Assembly (NCBI GenBank): GCA_033439265.1 | Contig: JAVTVX010000019.1 | Span: 17,572,039 to 17,636,038 of the forward strand | Source of the DNA: Dillenia suffruticosa | Lineage: Eukaryota; Streptophyta; Magnoliopsida; Dilleniales; Dilleniaceae | Reading direction: 5' to 3' | DNA length: 64,000 bases | Shown here: one piece after another, positions 37,050 to 49,825 of the stretch | Numbering within the stretch: the stretch's first letter is position 1 | How the letters are laid out: every line of letters begins with the position of its first letter | Notes under the pieces: model-generated | Databases searched by the model: none | What the model was told of the DNA's origin: nothing | Seen by the model: only the letters and a program-made list of their open reading frames with translations | Made by a program: the position numbers and the translations under genes

Positions 37050-38358
37050 TGGGGAGAGGATGGATCCCTTTCCTTGGAAGCTTAGTTGGAGGTTTCTTGG
37101 CCCCTCCAAGGTAGTTTTGTTTGCTTGGGACGTGGCCTAGGGTAGGATTGACACAAGATAATTGTCAGAGAGGCAGCACCTCTGTAAATAGACTCGTGCT
37201 TTGTGAAAATGAGAGTTTACTCAAGATTTCTATCCTTTGCACATCGAGTGGTGACAAGAAGCTTGGTGCAGGGCAAATTATGGCCTTGGAGTGAAGTGAG
37301 AGTGAGTCCTTAGGATGCTTCCTCTAATAGTCCTGTGGTTAGTTTGGAGTGAGCAGAACAGTGAAATTTTTAAGGTGTAGGGAAGCCATTGCTTAATTTT
37401 TTAAGAGCCTGTATTTTTGGTGTCCTTTTAAGTCTTTTGAATCTTTTGTAGAGATTGTTGACCATGTGGAGTATTTGGCTTTGTAGCAGTAGTGGCCGAG
37501 TGCTCTCTTGGTGCTCCTATTATTTTATAGTTTTGGCTTTTCTGGACAAGATCTTATTTTTCTAACAATAAATAAAGATCATCATGACAAGATCAAAATA
37601 TTAATGCTACAATTCATCAAGCAGCTTGATAAGATTTCAGAACCATCACCAAAAACCTCCACTTTTTCACACACACACACACGGAAAAAAGCAAGGAAAT
37701 AGGCAAACAAGAATGCCAAGTATAAAACACCGAGATAACATCTTTGTTAAGCAACTCTACCAGAACATATCCTCAAGGTTGTATAAAGCTAACTAAATTC
37801 ACAAAAAACATATTTGTCAGATCAAGAGTGAACTATTAACCACGCAGGAAAAGTTATTATAACATGAAATAAAAACAAGGGAGAAGATCAGTAAATTATG
37901 TATAAGTGCAGTTTGAGAAAGCACAGCCAAAAAATTCAAACCAGAGGAAGACCATAATATCGTACTAAAAGCTAATAAGTTCATATTTGGCTAGCACAAT
38001 CTATATATCACACTTACAGATATGCACACAAGTGCATTCCCTCAAAATAAAAATTTAACAAAATCCTAGTTAGGATAACTGCAAAAATGCTAGTAGTAGT
38101 AATTATAATAAAATCTACTTCTCGAGCAAAACTAAGGTCAAATTAACAACCAGCAACATAGCTCTGAAACACATGGCAATGAATTAGGTTCATAGTATTC
38201 AATAAGTTGCAATCTCAGGTTTTCATGTAGGATGAAAAAGACTGAAAGTAAGTTTTCACACATTACTGCTTAGTAGTCAATTTATGTTTTGGCCAAAAAT
38301 TAAGGAAATTAAGCTACAATAGAGGAAAAATCCACGGCAATAGAAATAAAGTGCACAC
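37050..38358. other. Rest of RPC11 intron 2, no gene seen
   Basis: The stretch is ordinary intron sequence with a short CA run at 37669-37681. The open frame at 36352-36709 just before the MITE is not recognised on either strand. Confidence 0.45.
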
Positions 38359-38675
38359 CGTCAATTTTGGGCATATTCTCTGTGTCCTTTTCAGGAATGA
38401 CCAGTGCTGCCTCTTTCTTAACTAACGGTTGCTTCTTCTTTTTCTTCACCGACGCAACACAAAACAGAATGCAGGAACACAACTTGAGACCATAGCAATG
38501 TGCAAGCACTGCCACATGAAAAGCACTGAGGTGAAACACTGAAGGAAGTTTTAGTCAGCTACCTTGGCCTCAATTTGACACGCATGTGCCATGTTGGACA
38601 GAAGAATCTGGCAGGTCGACCCATATGAGGCAATTCATACTGCAGGAAGTTCCCACATGTTGGACAAAACTCCAT

Positions 38676-39593
38676 TTGCTGCTATCTTTTAAGCAGCCCA
38701 ACCTAGCTTTTATTCTTTGTGTAATTGGAAACTGTTGACAGAATAAGTCATTCACAATGCAACCAATGAAAGGAAAAGATGATGCTTATCATCAAAATAA
38801 TATATCATAGGTCTGAGACACAAAAACAGATATCAAGTGCAGCAAAGACAATAGCAAGCGTTAATTGGTGAGAAACCGGTTAATACTAATTGCTAGCACT
38901 TTGATAATCTAGCATAAAATAGAGGGGAAAAAAAAACATTAAAACATGAAAACCCCCAACAAACTAAGCCACACAAACATGAACAAAGCAAATATATAAG
39001 TTCAAAAGGGAACTCGAGATTTTCCTTAACACAAATCCACCAAGTGCACATGAAGATCCACAAACACATGTGCATAGTAACTATCCATGTCACAAGAGTA
39101 ACTATCACGTATAAGATGCAAACAAGCACTCCACGACAAAGCACGAAACCTCATACAACAGATAGAAACCTAAGGTGAACAATAACATTAACTAAAAGAT
39201 TCTCATACCAAAGTGACTGTCATCTTTAAAAAACTGTAGCAAGAAACATGAGTAATGCCAAAATCAACTACAGAATTTACCAAATCTGAGTTGGTCTCAC
39301 CGGTTGATTCATTAGATTGTATTTACCATCATGTGCTTTCGGTGACAACGAATCTGTATCTCATCAATATCTTTGGCTATTACTTTTTTGGTACATATAG
39401 CAATATTTGAATAATAATTCAAGGATAAAAACAATACCAGAAAAGAAAAAATAATAAATAAATAAAACATGTCAAAATAATGTCAAACCATGTTACAACC
39501 TACATACAGAGAAAACCATGAAATTCACTGTCCGAACTAATCAAGATGGAAAAATTTTATGATAGACTACATTATCCAAATGTGTGTGTGCGT

Positions 39594-39670
<77 letters not shown>

Positions 39671-39894
39671 CATAGCATTATGCCAAACAAGTGGAGCGCA
39701 TATAGCATTCAACCAATCAATGAGACATGCTACAATCTATCATGCAGCGGTACACAAACACATCACACTAAACAAGACATAGGGAAACAACTGTAAATTT
39801 TTCCATGTAATTCAAAGAGAATTTCTTTTCTCTAGACGAAAAAATTGTGGCACAAAACCGTCAAGAGTTATAGTGTAACACAAACGAGGGAAAT

Positions 39895-39925
<31 letters not shown>

Positions 39926-40240
39926 TCGAAGCTGGATATCACAAATGCCCCCAAAGGAGGACACTTTACAGCGATGTGAGTTAAAAATGAGCTCAACTGT
40001 CGCGAATAATAAAGAGTATTGCCAAGTTTACATTCTAAATCAATAAAAAATGGAAAAATTAGCGACGTCGTTCTCTTCTGTTTCAGAGAGAATTCATATC
40101 ATTTTGCCGAACAAATGATGTGCAATATATACTCCACGCAATTACCGACGCTGACATTCGGAGCTTCATAATCAAACAAGAGTGGCGACATTACACATAC
40201 CTCGGATAACATGTCGCGTTCCCTCGATGTTGGGTCCACG
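38676..40240. other. Upstream region of the RPC11-like gene
   Basis: No coding sequence was recognised. The stretch carries a compound TG/AG microsatellite (39581-39667), a GA run (39895-39922), which may lie in a 5' leader, and a duplicated word GGTCCACGTCAC at about 40230-40258. Confidence 0.45.
39581..39667. repeat. Compound (TG)n(AG)n microsatellite
   Basis: A TG run of about 58 bases with two interruptions is followed by an AG run of about 30 bases. Open frames translating it as Cys-Val then Arg-Glu repeats are artefacts. Confidence 0.97.
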
Positions 40241-40479
40241 TCACTGGGTCCACGTCACAAGGTATTTTTCTCACACAAGGACTGTGAGGTGTGCAGATTG
40301 CTTAGTTTGACACACAAGATCGAGAATGCATTTAATTCTTGTTCGGTTAAGGGGGTTGCGGAGGCTTAAATGGATGGCTTGAGTTCTTGCTTTGTGCAAG
40401 GTATCAAAATACCCGAGACACAAGACCTTACTCGTAGAGAATAAAATGAAAAAAGAGTAAAAGATGGAGAAGATGAAAA

Positions 40480-41760
40480 AGGATTTAAACTTGCCTTGAT
40501 GGGTCTTCAAATACAAAAGTCGATATATCACGTGAGGGTGATGTAACCTAAGGGAAAAACGTCAAACCCTTAGCCTTACTTATCACGCGATAATTATGCA
40601 ATTTTAGGAGTTTTTAGCACCCTTAAACCCTATGATAGCTTTCTCAAGCTGGAGAAGGAACTCTCTTCCTCTAAATTCTGATATTTTATTTCTTAAAATT
40701 ATTTGTTACAAATGAGGAAGGCATGCCCTATTTATAGAAGTTGATGGGGCATGAAAGGGCCTTATTACACACAATTTTTAGAATGAAAAAGTTTTAATAC
40801 ATAATAACTAAATTGATAACTGTAACTACCCTTATTTTCTAATGAAAGCCTTACAATAATAGATAGAATTTATTCATAAAAATAGTTATTGCATGGGAGA
40901 ACAAAAGGTTGCTTAGCTTGGCATGGTGCTACCTGCGCACACAGGCACGCGCTGCTCATGCATTGCTACGCGCTGGCCGATGCACTGTTGCTGTCTTCTC
41001 TGGCCATGGCTCATTTTCCTTGAGCATTCTCTCTGTTCCCTCAAGCCATGTGTCTGCAAATGATGTCTCTTCACTTGCTGGCTCGGCTGCATGCATTTTC
41101 TTGCTCATATCTTCATGCTTGTGGTGCACTAAGGCATGGCAGTGCATTGCCTTGTCTTTTATGGCGTGCTGCTCATGTGGTGACATTATGGATTGCACCT
41201 TTTCATATTTTGCCATCTCTTGGTATGGGCTGAAGATGGCATTCACATGCAGTGGCATTATATTGCTTGGAATGGGCGCATTCTCCTGCGTGGGCTACTC
41301 GTGCAATGGCACATAGGCATGTGCTGGCTGCTCGTGCAATGACACCTCTTCACTTGGTGTCCTTTTGAGTCGAGACCTTCTTCCTCACGCTTGTGAATGT
41401 GCAATAGCTTTCTTTGCTTCCTTAAAGACAATTGCTTGATGGTTGCTCGATATTGCAAAAATGGTTGCGATCTTTGCTCAAAAGGTTGTGTCCTTTGGCA
41501 TATGACTGCTTGGTTGTCTCATGCTGTGGTTTGAGCGTTGCTTGTCTTTACTTGAGCGGTTATGTGTAGTGTTGTGCAATGCCTGAGGCAGTTGCATTGC
41601 CTTGCTTGATGCTGGTGTCGCATCATGGATGTCCTTTGACTCGGTAGGAGTCATTGTGTTCAAGTGAATCTGCTTTAGAGTTGTGTCTGTACGAACCTCC
41701 ATGATTACCTCCTATGCTCACCTTGCGGCCAATCTCTTGGCACGGTTTTGAGCATTTCTT
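40480..41760 (-). mobile_element. Possible LTR-derived sequence, edges not resolved
   Basis: On the minus strand there is a TATA-like box TATAAATAGG near 40737-40728, followed 40-60 bases on by AAATAAAA, as in a U3-R region. The upstream part (40920-41700) is a repeat-rich stretch with recurring GCTCGTGCAATGRCAC words. I could not find paired termini or a target duplication. It could equally be another transposon type or unique DNA. Confidence 0.3.
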
Positions 41761-42989
41761 ATGGCTTTGCGAAGGGTTGCATCATATCAGCGTGTGTGAA
41801 TGTGCGTGCGGGTGTGTGTGTATGTGTGTGAGAGAGAGCGTGAGAGATTTACCCAGCAGAGGAGATGTGGAAGAAAGAGAAGCCAAGGCGTGGAGAGTTA
41901 TTGGCAAGAGGTGGAGCTAATCCCTCACGAACGCGGCGCCCAAAATAAAAAATAATAATAAAAAAAAAATTCTCAAGCCACACTTGGTTCGAGTAAGGTT
42001 GAGTCCCCCGTAAAATTCCAACTTGAAAAATAGGCCCAACTTCGACCTAACATGGAGTCGAGCCTGCCACTTAGTTTATGCTCAAAACTTCATTTTTTTA
42101 ATATATTAGTAATATTTGAAAAATGAAAAACATAAAAAAAAAAGTTAATTTTGCTCGATTGCATTTAAAACGAACAATATTACAATCTGAACTTAACGAT
42201 GATTAATTGTATGAATAGAATTATCCCATTATATAATTCTTTTTGTTGGTACATTGCAATTTTTTTTTTTTATAAATTATATGAACAAAATAATTGAGAA
42301 TATAAAGTTTGAGCTGTGTCTTTTAAAATCGTAAAATCATGAATTTGAATCAATTTTACAGCAATAATTCATGAGTTGGCCATTTCATTGATGGATGTCT
42401 TATAACTAATTACTCTGCTGGTTGGTAGTCAAGCAATTATCTATAACTCAAAATTAGAAGTTTTTCTATGAGCAGGGAGTTTCTTATAGTAGTACTCATA
42501 GAACATATTAATTCTAATTATAATATTTTTCTTTTTTTTTCACGTAAAAAGTTTAAATGAGTTAATAAAAAAGTATATAAAAGAGAGTTGGAAAAAAAAA
42601 TAATCTCAAAAAATATAAAACTAAATAGATAAGAGAGAAATACGAAAATGAAATAAGTTTATTATAATATAGAATGGTAATTTAGAAATTTTATTTTTTA
42701 ATAAGGATAATATCGATAAAAAAAATGATTCTTTTGTCTCGGAGAAATGTAGTGGTAAGCCACTTGCTTTTTTTTTTTTTTTTTCGAGTGGGGGCCAACC
42801 GGCAGACAAATCAACGGACAAATGGGGCCGAAAGAGACCTGTCCTAAGCTAAATTCATACACATTTTGGCCATAACGATGCCCATAATGCCTTTAAGCAA
42901 TAAAAACTTCAAGCTCAATGGCGTGTAATTTTTTTATATATAATCAATTATCGTCTAAATTTATATTTCGATTAATTTAATTTTAATGA

Positions 42990-43520
42990 GAAAATTCTTT
43001 TAATATAATATTTTATATTTTTAAATTTCAAATCTAAAAATTAATAAAAAATCTACGCACTAAGTTAACTGTCCTTTGATCAATGGGGTGTGAAATGAGA
43101 TCTAACTCTTGTGGCATAGAGCGAGCCATGCCAGAAAGCCAATTAGTATATTGATTTGCTTCTATGAAAATATAATAGTGTGCAGCTCCATCCTCTTTTC
43201 TCAGCTCCAAACATGCTCCGATCAAACATATTATAATTATTCTAATTCTAATATTATCGAGTTCAATTTAAAAGAGTTTTTTTAATATATTATTTTTTAT
43301 TTTTAAATTTTAAAATCAAAATTTAATTAAAAAGTCTAATACTATTATCTATTAAATTAACTATCCTATGATCAATAGGATGTAAAATAAGATCTAACTA
43401 TGGTGGCATGGAGCGAGCCATGCCAGCAAGCCAACTAGCATATTGATTTGCTTCTCCGAGATATGATAGCATGCAACTCCAACCTCCTTTCATCAGCTCC
43501 AAAGATGCTCCGAGCAACTT
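42990..43520 (-). pseudogene. Tandemly duplicated fragment of an RNase H-like (RVT_3 type) gene
   Basis: Minus-strand frame 43225-43034 reads AHYYIFIEANQYTNWLSG then MARSMPQ, resembling the C-terminal end of plant RNase H-like (RVT_3) proteins, where the pattern is REAN..AD.LA..A. A second, more decayed copy follows at about 43515-43265, sharing GAGCGAGCCATGCCAG and TATTGATTTGCTTCT with the first. The copies are about 290 bp apart. These families occur in non-LTR retroelements and in host gene fragments. No upstream domains were found. Confidence 0.5.
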
Positions 43521-43598
43521 TACATGATATATTTCTCTATCACATCTTACCAAAACATATATTAAAGAAAGGATGCTCTACGGATGAACGGTTGATAC

Positions 43599-43990
43599 TA
43601 GGAGTGTTATAACATTCGGGTCAAGTCGGATAGTATTGATACCCGAATTCGGCTCGAGTGTTATTTAGGTGAATTCGAGCTCGAGCTCGTTCAACCTTGA
43701 AGTGTCGTCGAATAGTACTGTTGGGTAGTGTGGATAATATATTTAAAAAAATTTATTTATAAACGTAATTTTATATACATAAATTATTTTAAAAAATATA
43801 ATTACAGATAAAAATTATTTTTAAAAATATAATTAATGAATTTTGGATAACTCATCGAGCTTTAAGCTCAACACAGTTAGGCTCGAGATCAAGCTCAATA
43901 CTGAGCTACCTAAGCCCGAGCTCGAGTTGAGCTTTGACCAGGTAGTGTCACGAGTATCCATGACACTACCCAAGTGTCATAACAGATTTA
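43599..43990. mobile_element. MITE, copy 2, inverted relative to copy 1 (392 bp)
   Basis: The right end (GGTAGTGTCACGAGTATCCA, then TGACACTACC and GTGTCATAACA) is the complement of the left end of the MITE at 36730. The interior again has GAGCTCGAGCTCG words and an AT-rich core. It is flanked by an 8-bp direct repeat GTTGATAC at 43591-43598 and 43991-43998, the size expected for hAT-type insertion. The termini have diverged more than those of copy 1, so it is older. Confidence 0.8.
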
Positions 43991-43998
43991 GTTGATAC

Positions 43999-46510
43999 AG
44001 CAAATAAGTCGTCGTATCATTAATCAAAATCACGAGTTTGATTCGCGATTTAAAAATGAAGTTGAATACGTTGGGAGACTCCTACCCTTTTAAGAGGGAT
44101 CTCAGTCGAGTCGACGCACATTAATCATAACAAAACTCCAAATACCGAGTAGTGAACCGAATCCAAGTGCACAAGAAAAAAAAACAAAAAAGATGCTCTA
44201 AGCATAAATTCCTCTTTCTCTCTTAAAATTTTACAACACAAGCGTGTCTTCTTTCCTTTTTCTTTATCCTTTCTCCATTTTTATGTTGTTTTCTTGTTGA
44301 CTCTATAATAAAGATTTAGTACATTCTTATATATTTTATCTTTATAATATTGTTTTTGAGACAACATAAATCAAAGTCGAAAAACTTTGTAGCAACCCTC
44401 TTTGATTATTTTATACGTGATGCACAATTATAAGAAACTTTTTACTAAGGATTGTGAATTTTTAAAGATTTAGACCCTAATTATAACAAATCTATCCAAC
44501 AATCAAAACTCTTATATTACTAATTAAATGCACCCACTTGTTAACATAAAAATAAGTATAAGCATATCTTATATCATACCAATAAATTATAATTTAACTG
44601 ATATCATTACTTTCTCTTCTTAAAAATCTCGAATTTAAATTTTCCTGTGTTTTAACAAGTACGGTTGACTTAAGCATCCAAACGTACTACTTTTAAACTA
44701 GTTGTGTTAATACATAATGCATAATGCAACAAGAAGGAAGCAACAAAAAATTCATAGCCTCCATTATGGTTTGATTTTCATGTAAAGAGAGAAGTGAAAT
44801 AATTTTTGGTATGGTTGTGTTTATGTTGTATCTCATGGTAATGAGATAACACTATTCGGTTAAAAATAAATAAATCATTTTCTCCAAATCACTTTTTATA
44901 TTTCAAATGATTTATTCGATTTTTTGTTTTGATTTTGGATAAAACAAAATTTTAATTTGATTATTTAAACGGTTATCGATTTTAATAATTTTTATTTCGA
45001 TCAAACCAAAATAGTTAAAAAATTCTTTAAATAACTTTTATTTATATAAATATTTATATAATATTATAAAAAATTCTAAAAGATATGATATAATATTATA
45101 ATTAAAAATTAAAATAGAAAAATACTTTAAAGATTATTTTACTGAATGATGATGTAATGTCAATTTTTTTTTTTTTATGAACTATCGGTAAATTAGTAGA
45201 ATTAGTTTAAAAACTTATATTTTATTAATTTTTTTGAATTTTGAATTTTAAAATTTTAAAATTGATATTTAGTAAACTAAATTTTAAACATTAAAATTTT
45301 AGATTATAATTACACGTTGATTTGAATAATATATATTATATTTATATAGTATCATTAATTAAATCTTTCATTGATATTTCAATAATTATGTTAATTTAGA
45401 TAAGTGAATCAGATTAATCATCTAATTTGATCAAACCAAATTTTAGCTTTTGATCTATTATGTTGGGTTAGATTATAATTATGACAATTATATAAACAAA
45501 TTAAATTGATCATTTTAATTTTAATTATTATGATTTGAATGAATGCTATCGCTAATTTATATTTAATAAGATAACAAATATATTATCGGATCAACCTTTT
45601 TAGGTCTATAAAATTCAAACAAGGGTTAAAAAAAAAAAATGCCCTTTACTTTTGGTCAGAGATTTAGGTGAATTAGTCACTCGCAAAATTTTCTGGATAA
45701 CCAGCAAAACACTTTCCATACCAGAACAGAACACCTCACCAAACCAAATCCTGTAAAAACCTAAACCACACGTCTCTCTCTCTTTCTAATACGACCCCGA
45801 AATAATAAAAGACCGACGTCTTTCTTTTCTTGGTCACTTCACAATCACAACCCTTTGATTTTTCTTTTCATTTTTTTATTGAAATCCATTTTCTGTTACT
45901 TGCAGTTTCAAACATTCTAGAGGTTAGTAGAATCCCAATCATCAATACTCCAAATAAAAGCACAACGACGATTCACATTTGAAGATGAATATCATATAGT
46001 ACACTTGATGAATCAATAGTGTTTTGATGCATTTTAGTCTTCCATGCCTTGTGGACCTTTAACAAACATTAATCTTTCTTCAATGGGTATTCTTGTTTTC
46101 CACTCTTCAATCAGAAAAATTTGTCCCCATCCAATATTTAATGTTTGGTTTATGGTCTTATACGCAATCGGACATGACCTTGTTTTTGGGAAATTGGTGG
46201 GAAATTGGTGAAGGGTATCAGCAGAAAGTACCTTCTCTTGTTTTCATTTTAAGAGCCCCGCCTATTAAGCAAAGTCAAATCTGAGTCACAACTCCATCCC
46301 ACGTTACTATAACCAAATTATTCAATGGGTATTATTCCTGCAACCAAAATTTTTGGTTCAAGAATGCATTCAACTAGTGTTTGTTACCATTTTTCTTAAT
46401 AGGGTTCACTTTTTTTTTTCCTTTTTTGGTTCTGTGGGTCTCTGTTTTTCCTCACTCCGTGATGAATAGTATTAACATTTCTTAGGTTTTTAATTCTTTG
46501 TGGCTGTTTG
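43999..46510. other. AT-rich intergenic DNA and Yippee upstream region
   Basis: Bases 44200-45600 are AT-rich with no recognisable feature. From about 45770 base composition shifts, with a CT run (45775-45784) and poly-pyrimidine tracts, probably promoter and 5' leader of the downstream Yippee gene. An acceptor TTTGTAG at 46507-46513, just before the ATG, suggests a leader intron. Confidence 0.45.
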
Positions 46511-46523
46511 TAGGTTGAAATTA

Positions 46524-47323
46524 ATGGATGAGCAGAGTTTGTATAGTTGTTTCAAATGTCGAACTCATCTTTCTCGCAATGTTGATATTATTTCCAAGTC
46601 TTTCCAGGTGATTAATCAGACTTAACCAAAGACCTTATCATCTTTGTAAAATACTAACATTTTTGTTTGTTATGCTGGTTACCAAGTTACTTGCGGGATG
46701 TAGATAACTCTTGTTCTTAACAAATAATCAGAATCAAGTTATTTTTTTTATGCAAAATTTTACTGACATGTTAATGCACAGTTGGGTTTTGAACTACTAG
46801 AACTGAATTACCATGATTGATGGATGATTTTGATTGTTGCCCCATTTGGCCATGGCTATGTGGAAGATTAGGAATGCTTGTAATGTAAAATGCTAGAAAA
46901 AGGGTAGAGACCATCCACCTTTGTGAAAATGTTAGATTTGAGCCATATAGTTATCAGTGCAAAGTGCTATTCAAATTGTGTTTGTGCACTTGTGAAGTTA
47001 ATTAGTACTATATAGTATTGATTACAGATCATGGAGAATGGTTGCTTGTGATAATGGTTTGCTTGAATTATGTTCGTTTGTAGTCAAACAATGGGCGTGC
47101 CTTTCTGTTTTCGCGCGCGGTGAACGTAAAGACAGGACCCCAGGAGGATCGGCAGCTTATCACTGGCCTCTATTTGGTTGCCGATGTTTTCTGCTCTCAC
47201 TGTGGACAGAAACTAGGTTGGAAGTATGATAAAGCTTATGAGGAATCACAGAAGTATAAGGAAGGGAAATTTATACTGGAATATATTAAGATTGTTGAAG
47301 AAATATGGTACCATCTCTTCTAA
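46524..47323 (+). CDS. Yippee-like zinc-binding protein, copy A
   Basis: Yippee proteins are small zinc-binding proteins with a fold related to cereblon and Mis18; their plant role is poorly defined. Two exons: 46524-46607 (28 codons) and 47084-47323 (79 aa plus stop), phase 0, GT-AG ends, 107 aa in total, the usual family length. The first zinc pair is CFKC in exon 1 and the second CSHC in exon 2, followed by [18 protein letters not shown], the family signature GWKY...KYKEGK. NVKTG and [10 protein letters not shown] are also conserved. The start is the only ATG in frame after the leader-intron acceptor. A paralogue begins 415 bp downstream on the same strand. Confidence 0.92.
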
Positions 47324-47738
47324 AATATGATGCTCTAAGTGCATATTCGTTGTCCATTGCTTTGTCTAGTGCGGAACTCTCTCTCTCTCTGCCTTGTGAA
47401 TTGAAGAACAAGAAAAATAAAAATAAAATCTTTCTTTAATGGGTATTCTTGTCATCCACTCTTCTATAAAAAATACTTGTCTTTATCAACAAAATCCCAT
47501 TTTTCTCTATTTCATATTTGATGTTTTGCTTCTAGTCTTTACTTTTATCTGATATGACTTTAAACCAAATCATTCAAATCCCATCATTGGGTGGTTTTGC
47601 TCTTCAAGAATGGGTAAGGGTGGTTCATCCTTTTTTTTTTTTTGTTAGTGTTATGTGAGTTATTTGCTCTTTTCTTTTGCTGTTGAATTGAATTGAGATT
47701 TTCCCTTCTTTTTTAGGATCACTACTAAGTTGAAATTA

Positions 47739-48141
47739 ATGGGTGATAAAACTGGGCACCGTATGTATAGCTGCTTTCATTGTCGAACTCCTCTTTCTAG
47801 ACATGATGACATTGTTTCCAAGTCTTTCCAGGTGAATTCTCTGTTTTTATAGGCTAAAATTTTGATGTTCATTACTATCACTAAAGGTTTACTTGATTTA
47901 TGCTTGTTTGTAGTCGACCAAGGGACGCGCCTTTCTGTTTTCCCACGTAATGAACACAAAGACAGGAGCTCAAGAGGATCGGCAGCTGATCACCGGCCTT
48001 CATTTGGTTGCAGATGTCTACTGTGCAGACTGTGGAGTCTCACTAGGTTGGAAGTATGAGAAGGCTTATGAGGAGTCACAGAAGTACAAGGAAGGGAAAG
48101 TTGTATTGGAAAAGATTAAGATTGTTGAAGAAAAATGGTAG
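47739..48141 (+). CDS. Yippee-like zinc-binding protein, copy B
   Basis: Two exons, 47739-47831 (31 codons) and 47914-48141 (75 aa plus stop), encode 106 aa. The intron is only 82 bp. The zinc pairs are CFHC and CADC, with ADVYC and [18 protein letters not shown]. Splice boundaries match copy A (TTTCCAG|GTGA and TTTGTAG|TC), so the genes are a tandem duplication that included the intron and the few leader bases GTTGAAATTAATGG. The two proteins differ mostly at their N-termini and in the residues next to the zinc ligands. The short spacing after copy A leaves little room for an independent promoter. Confidence 0.92.
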
Positions 48142-48253
48142 CAAGTCTTCCCGCGAAGGTCCAAGTGGACACTTAGTTTTCTCTCTATTGCTTTTGGTCA
48201 ATTGCGGAACTTGTGCAGGTCTCTTCTTTCATTTGGTTGATTCTTTTGTTGAC

Positions 48254-48289
<36 letters not shown>

Positions 48290-49779
48290 AGTTTCCCACT
48301 CTCCATGCCTGCTAGTACATCCAGCATGTGAGGAAATGTTTTTCTGGTCCCCCCCCCTTCACCCACCTCTCCAAAGGGCATGACCAAACTGAGCCATCTG
48401 TATTTCCAGAAAGACCTACTTTTAGGTTCAACTGTTCCTGATCTTACTCAGCATTGTAAAAGTAGGAGAGAAGGCATCCACAGCCACTGAAATAGATATG
48501 TTTTAATTTCTCCATATATTGTCCACCTTTCATACGCACATCACAGAGTTTAAGCATAAGAATTAGAACTTGTGCGAAAGGTTAAAGCACCCATCTTGAA
48601 CCTTCCAATTTCAAATCTGCAAGATCAGCTCCCTGCCTTTCATGGAACAAAGTCAAATGAACATTATTCCATTTTTTTCTTTATATTACGCTGGAAAGGC
48701 AAAATTAAGTCACAACTGAGTGTGGCTCTCCCTTTGTCCATAAACCCTCCTAATTTCGCTATCAATAGAATTTATTTTCAGAATTTCGTAGTCAGAATTA
48801 ACACTTATTAGTAATAGATATTGTTTTCTAAGTCAAGTGAAGGGTCATTTCTTATACTTGGATAAGATTGGATCAAACTCAAAAGTGCGATTACTATAGT
48901 TGGCGAGAAACATACACGAAGAACAGAATAAAATATAAAATGATATAAAAAAATGACACTTTATAACAATATAAAAAATTAAAATATGGATAAATGTATA
49001 AATATAAAAAATAAATAGAAGACTTTTTATATAAATACTAACTATTTTATTAAAATAATAGAATAGTTATATTTTATAATAAAAATTTAAAATGATCAAA
49101 TATATAATTATTAATTATAAGATAAATAAATAAAAATTATAAATTATAAATAAATAAATAATTCATTAAATATGAAAAATTTGTAAATATATAAAATATA
49201 AAAATTTTTATATAAATATTAATTAATTTAGTGCGATAAAACATTTCAGAGATAGAGAAACATTAGTATTGAGAAATTTACGGGTATCATAAATTACTGA
49301 AATCCCAATTCTAGTTAGCCATGTGATCCATCTATGTTATAACCCCTCGAAATCATTGAAGTAAAATCTTGATTTTAAATATACATCTATTGAAAATAAT
49401 AAAGAAAAGATTAACAAACAAAGAATGGAATCGCTTGAAAGAAGATTCCAATAACCAAACTTGTTATAAATTTGTGGCCAAAGACGGCTGGATGTACTTG
49501 GGAACAAAAATATAGTTTAATGTAGTTGTGAACTAGGAAAAAAAAAATCCTTAATAATATTTTATTTCTCCATCAATAACTACAACAACATAACATAATC
49601 GATCACGCTTAGATGGACCTGCCTACTCTCTTTGGTTGGTTGTCATTTAACAAATGTGTTGGATTGGGATGTGTGGCTAAGGTCATAAGAATGGAGAAGA
49701 ACAAGAGGAAGAATCCAAAAAACCTAAAATTATTAGGCTGGGAAGAGGAAGCTTCAAAGAAGCCAACCGCCGGACAAAT

Positions 49780-49825
<46 letters not shown>

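Larger units (their letters stand above)
35107..38675 (-). pseudogene. NRPC11: RNA polymerase III subunit RPC11/RPC10 (TFIIS-like zinc ribbon), probably broken
   Basis: This small Pol III subunit supports transcript cleavage and termination. Exon 1 (38675-38563) encodes MEFCPTCGNFLQYELPHMG and RFFCPT, the N-terminal zinc ribbon. Exon 2 (38449-38359) encodes a Lys-rich linker ending MPKID. Exon 3 (35237-35107) encodes VPCPNCNHGKAAF, then QIRKADEG, TTFYKC and CGHQW, the TFIIS-like C-terminal ribbon with the acidic pair DE. The family length is about 108 aa; these exons would give 111. Odd points: exon 1 is one base short inside the CPT-C-P motif, so the reading frame fails before the splice, and the acceptor before exon 2 reads CG where AG is expected (a usable AG lies 6 bases inside). 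I infer a recently broken gene or an assembly error. The 3.1-kb second intron holds a MITE. Confidence 0.85.

Noticed and set aside
39584-39796. Cys-Val / Arg-Glu repeat peptide
   Set aside because: Direct translation of the TG/AG microsatellite.
40909-41702. Several 60-135-aa frames on both strands
   Set aside because: No recognised motif, frames on opposite strands overlap, and the stretch looks like repeat or LTR sequence.
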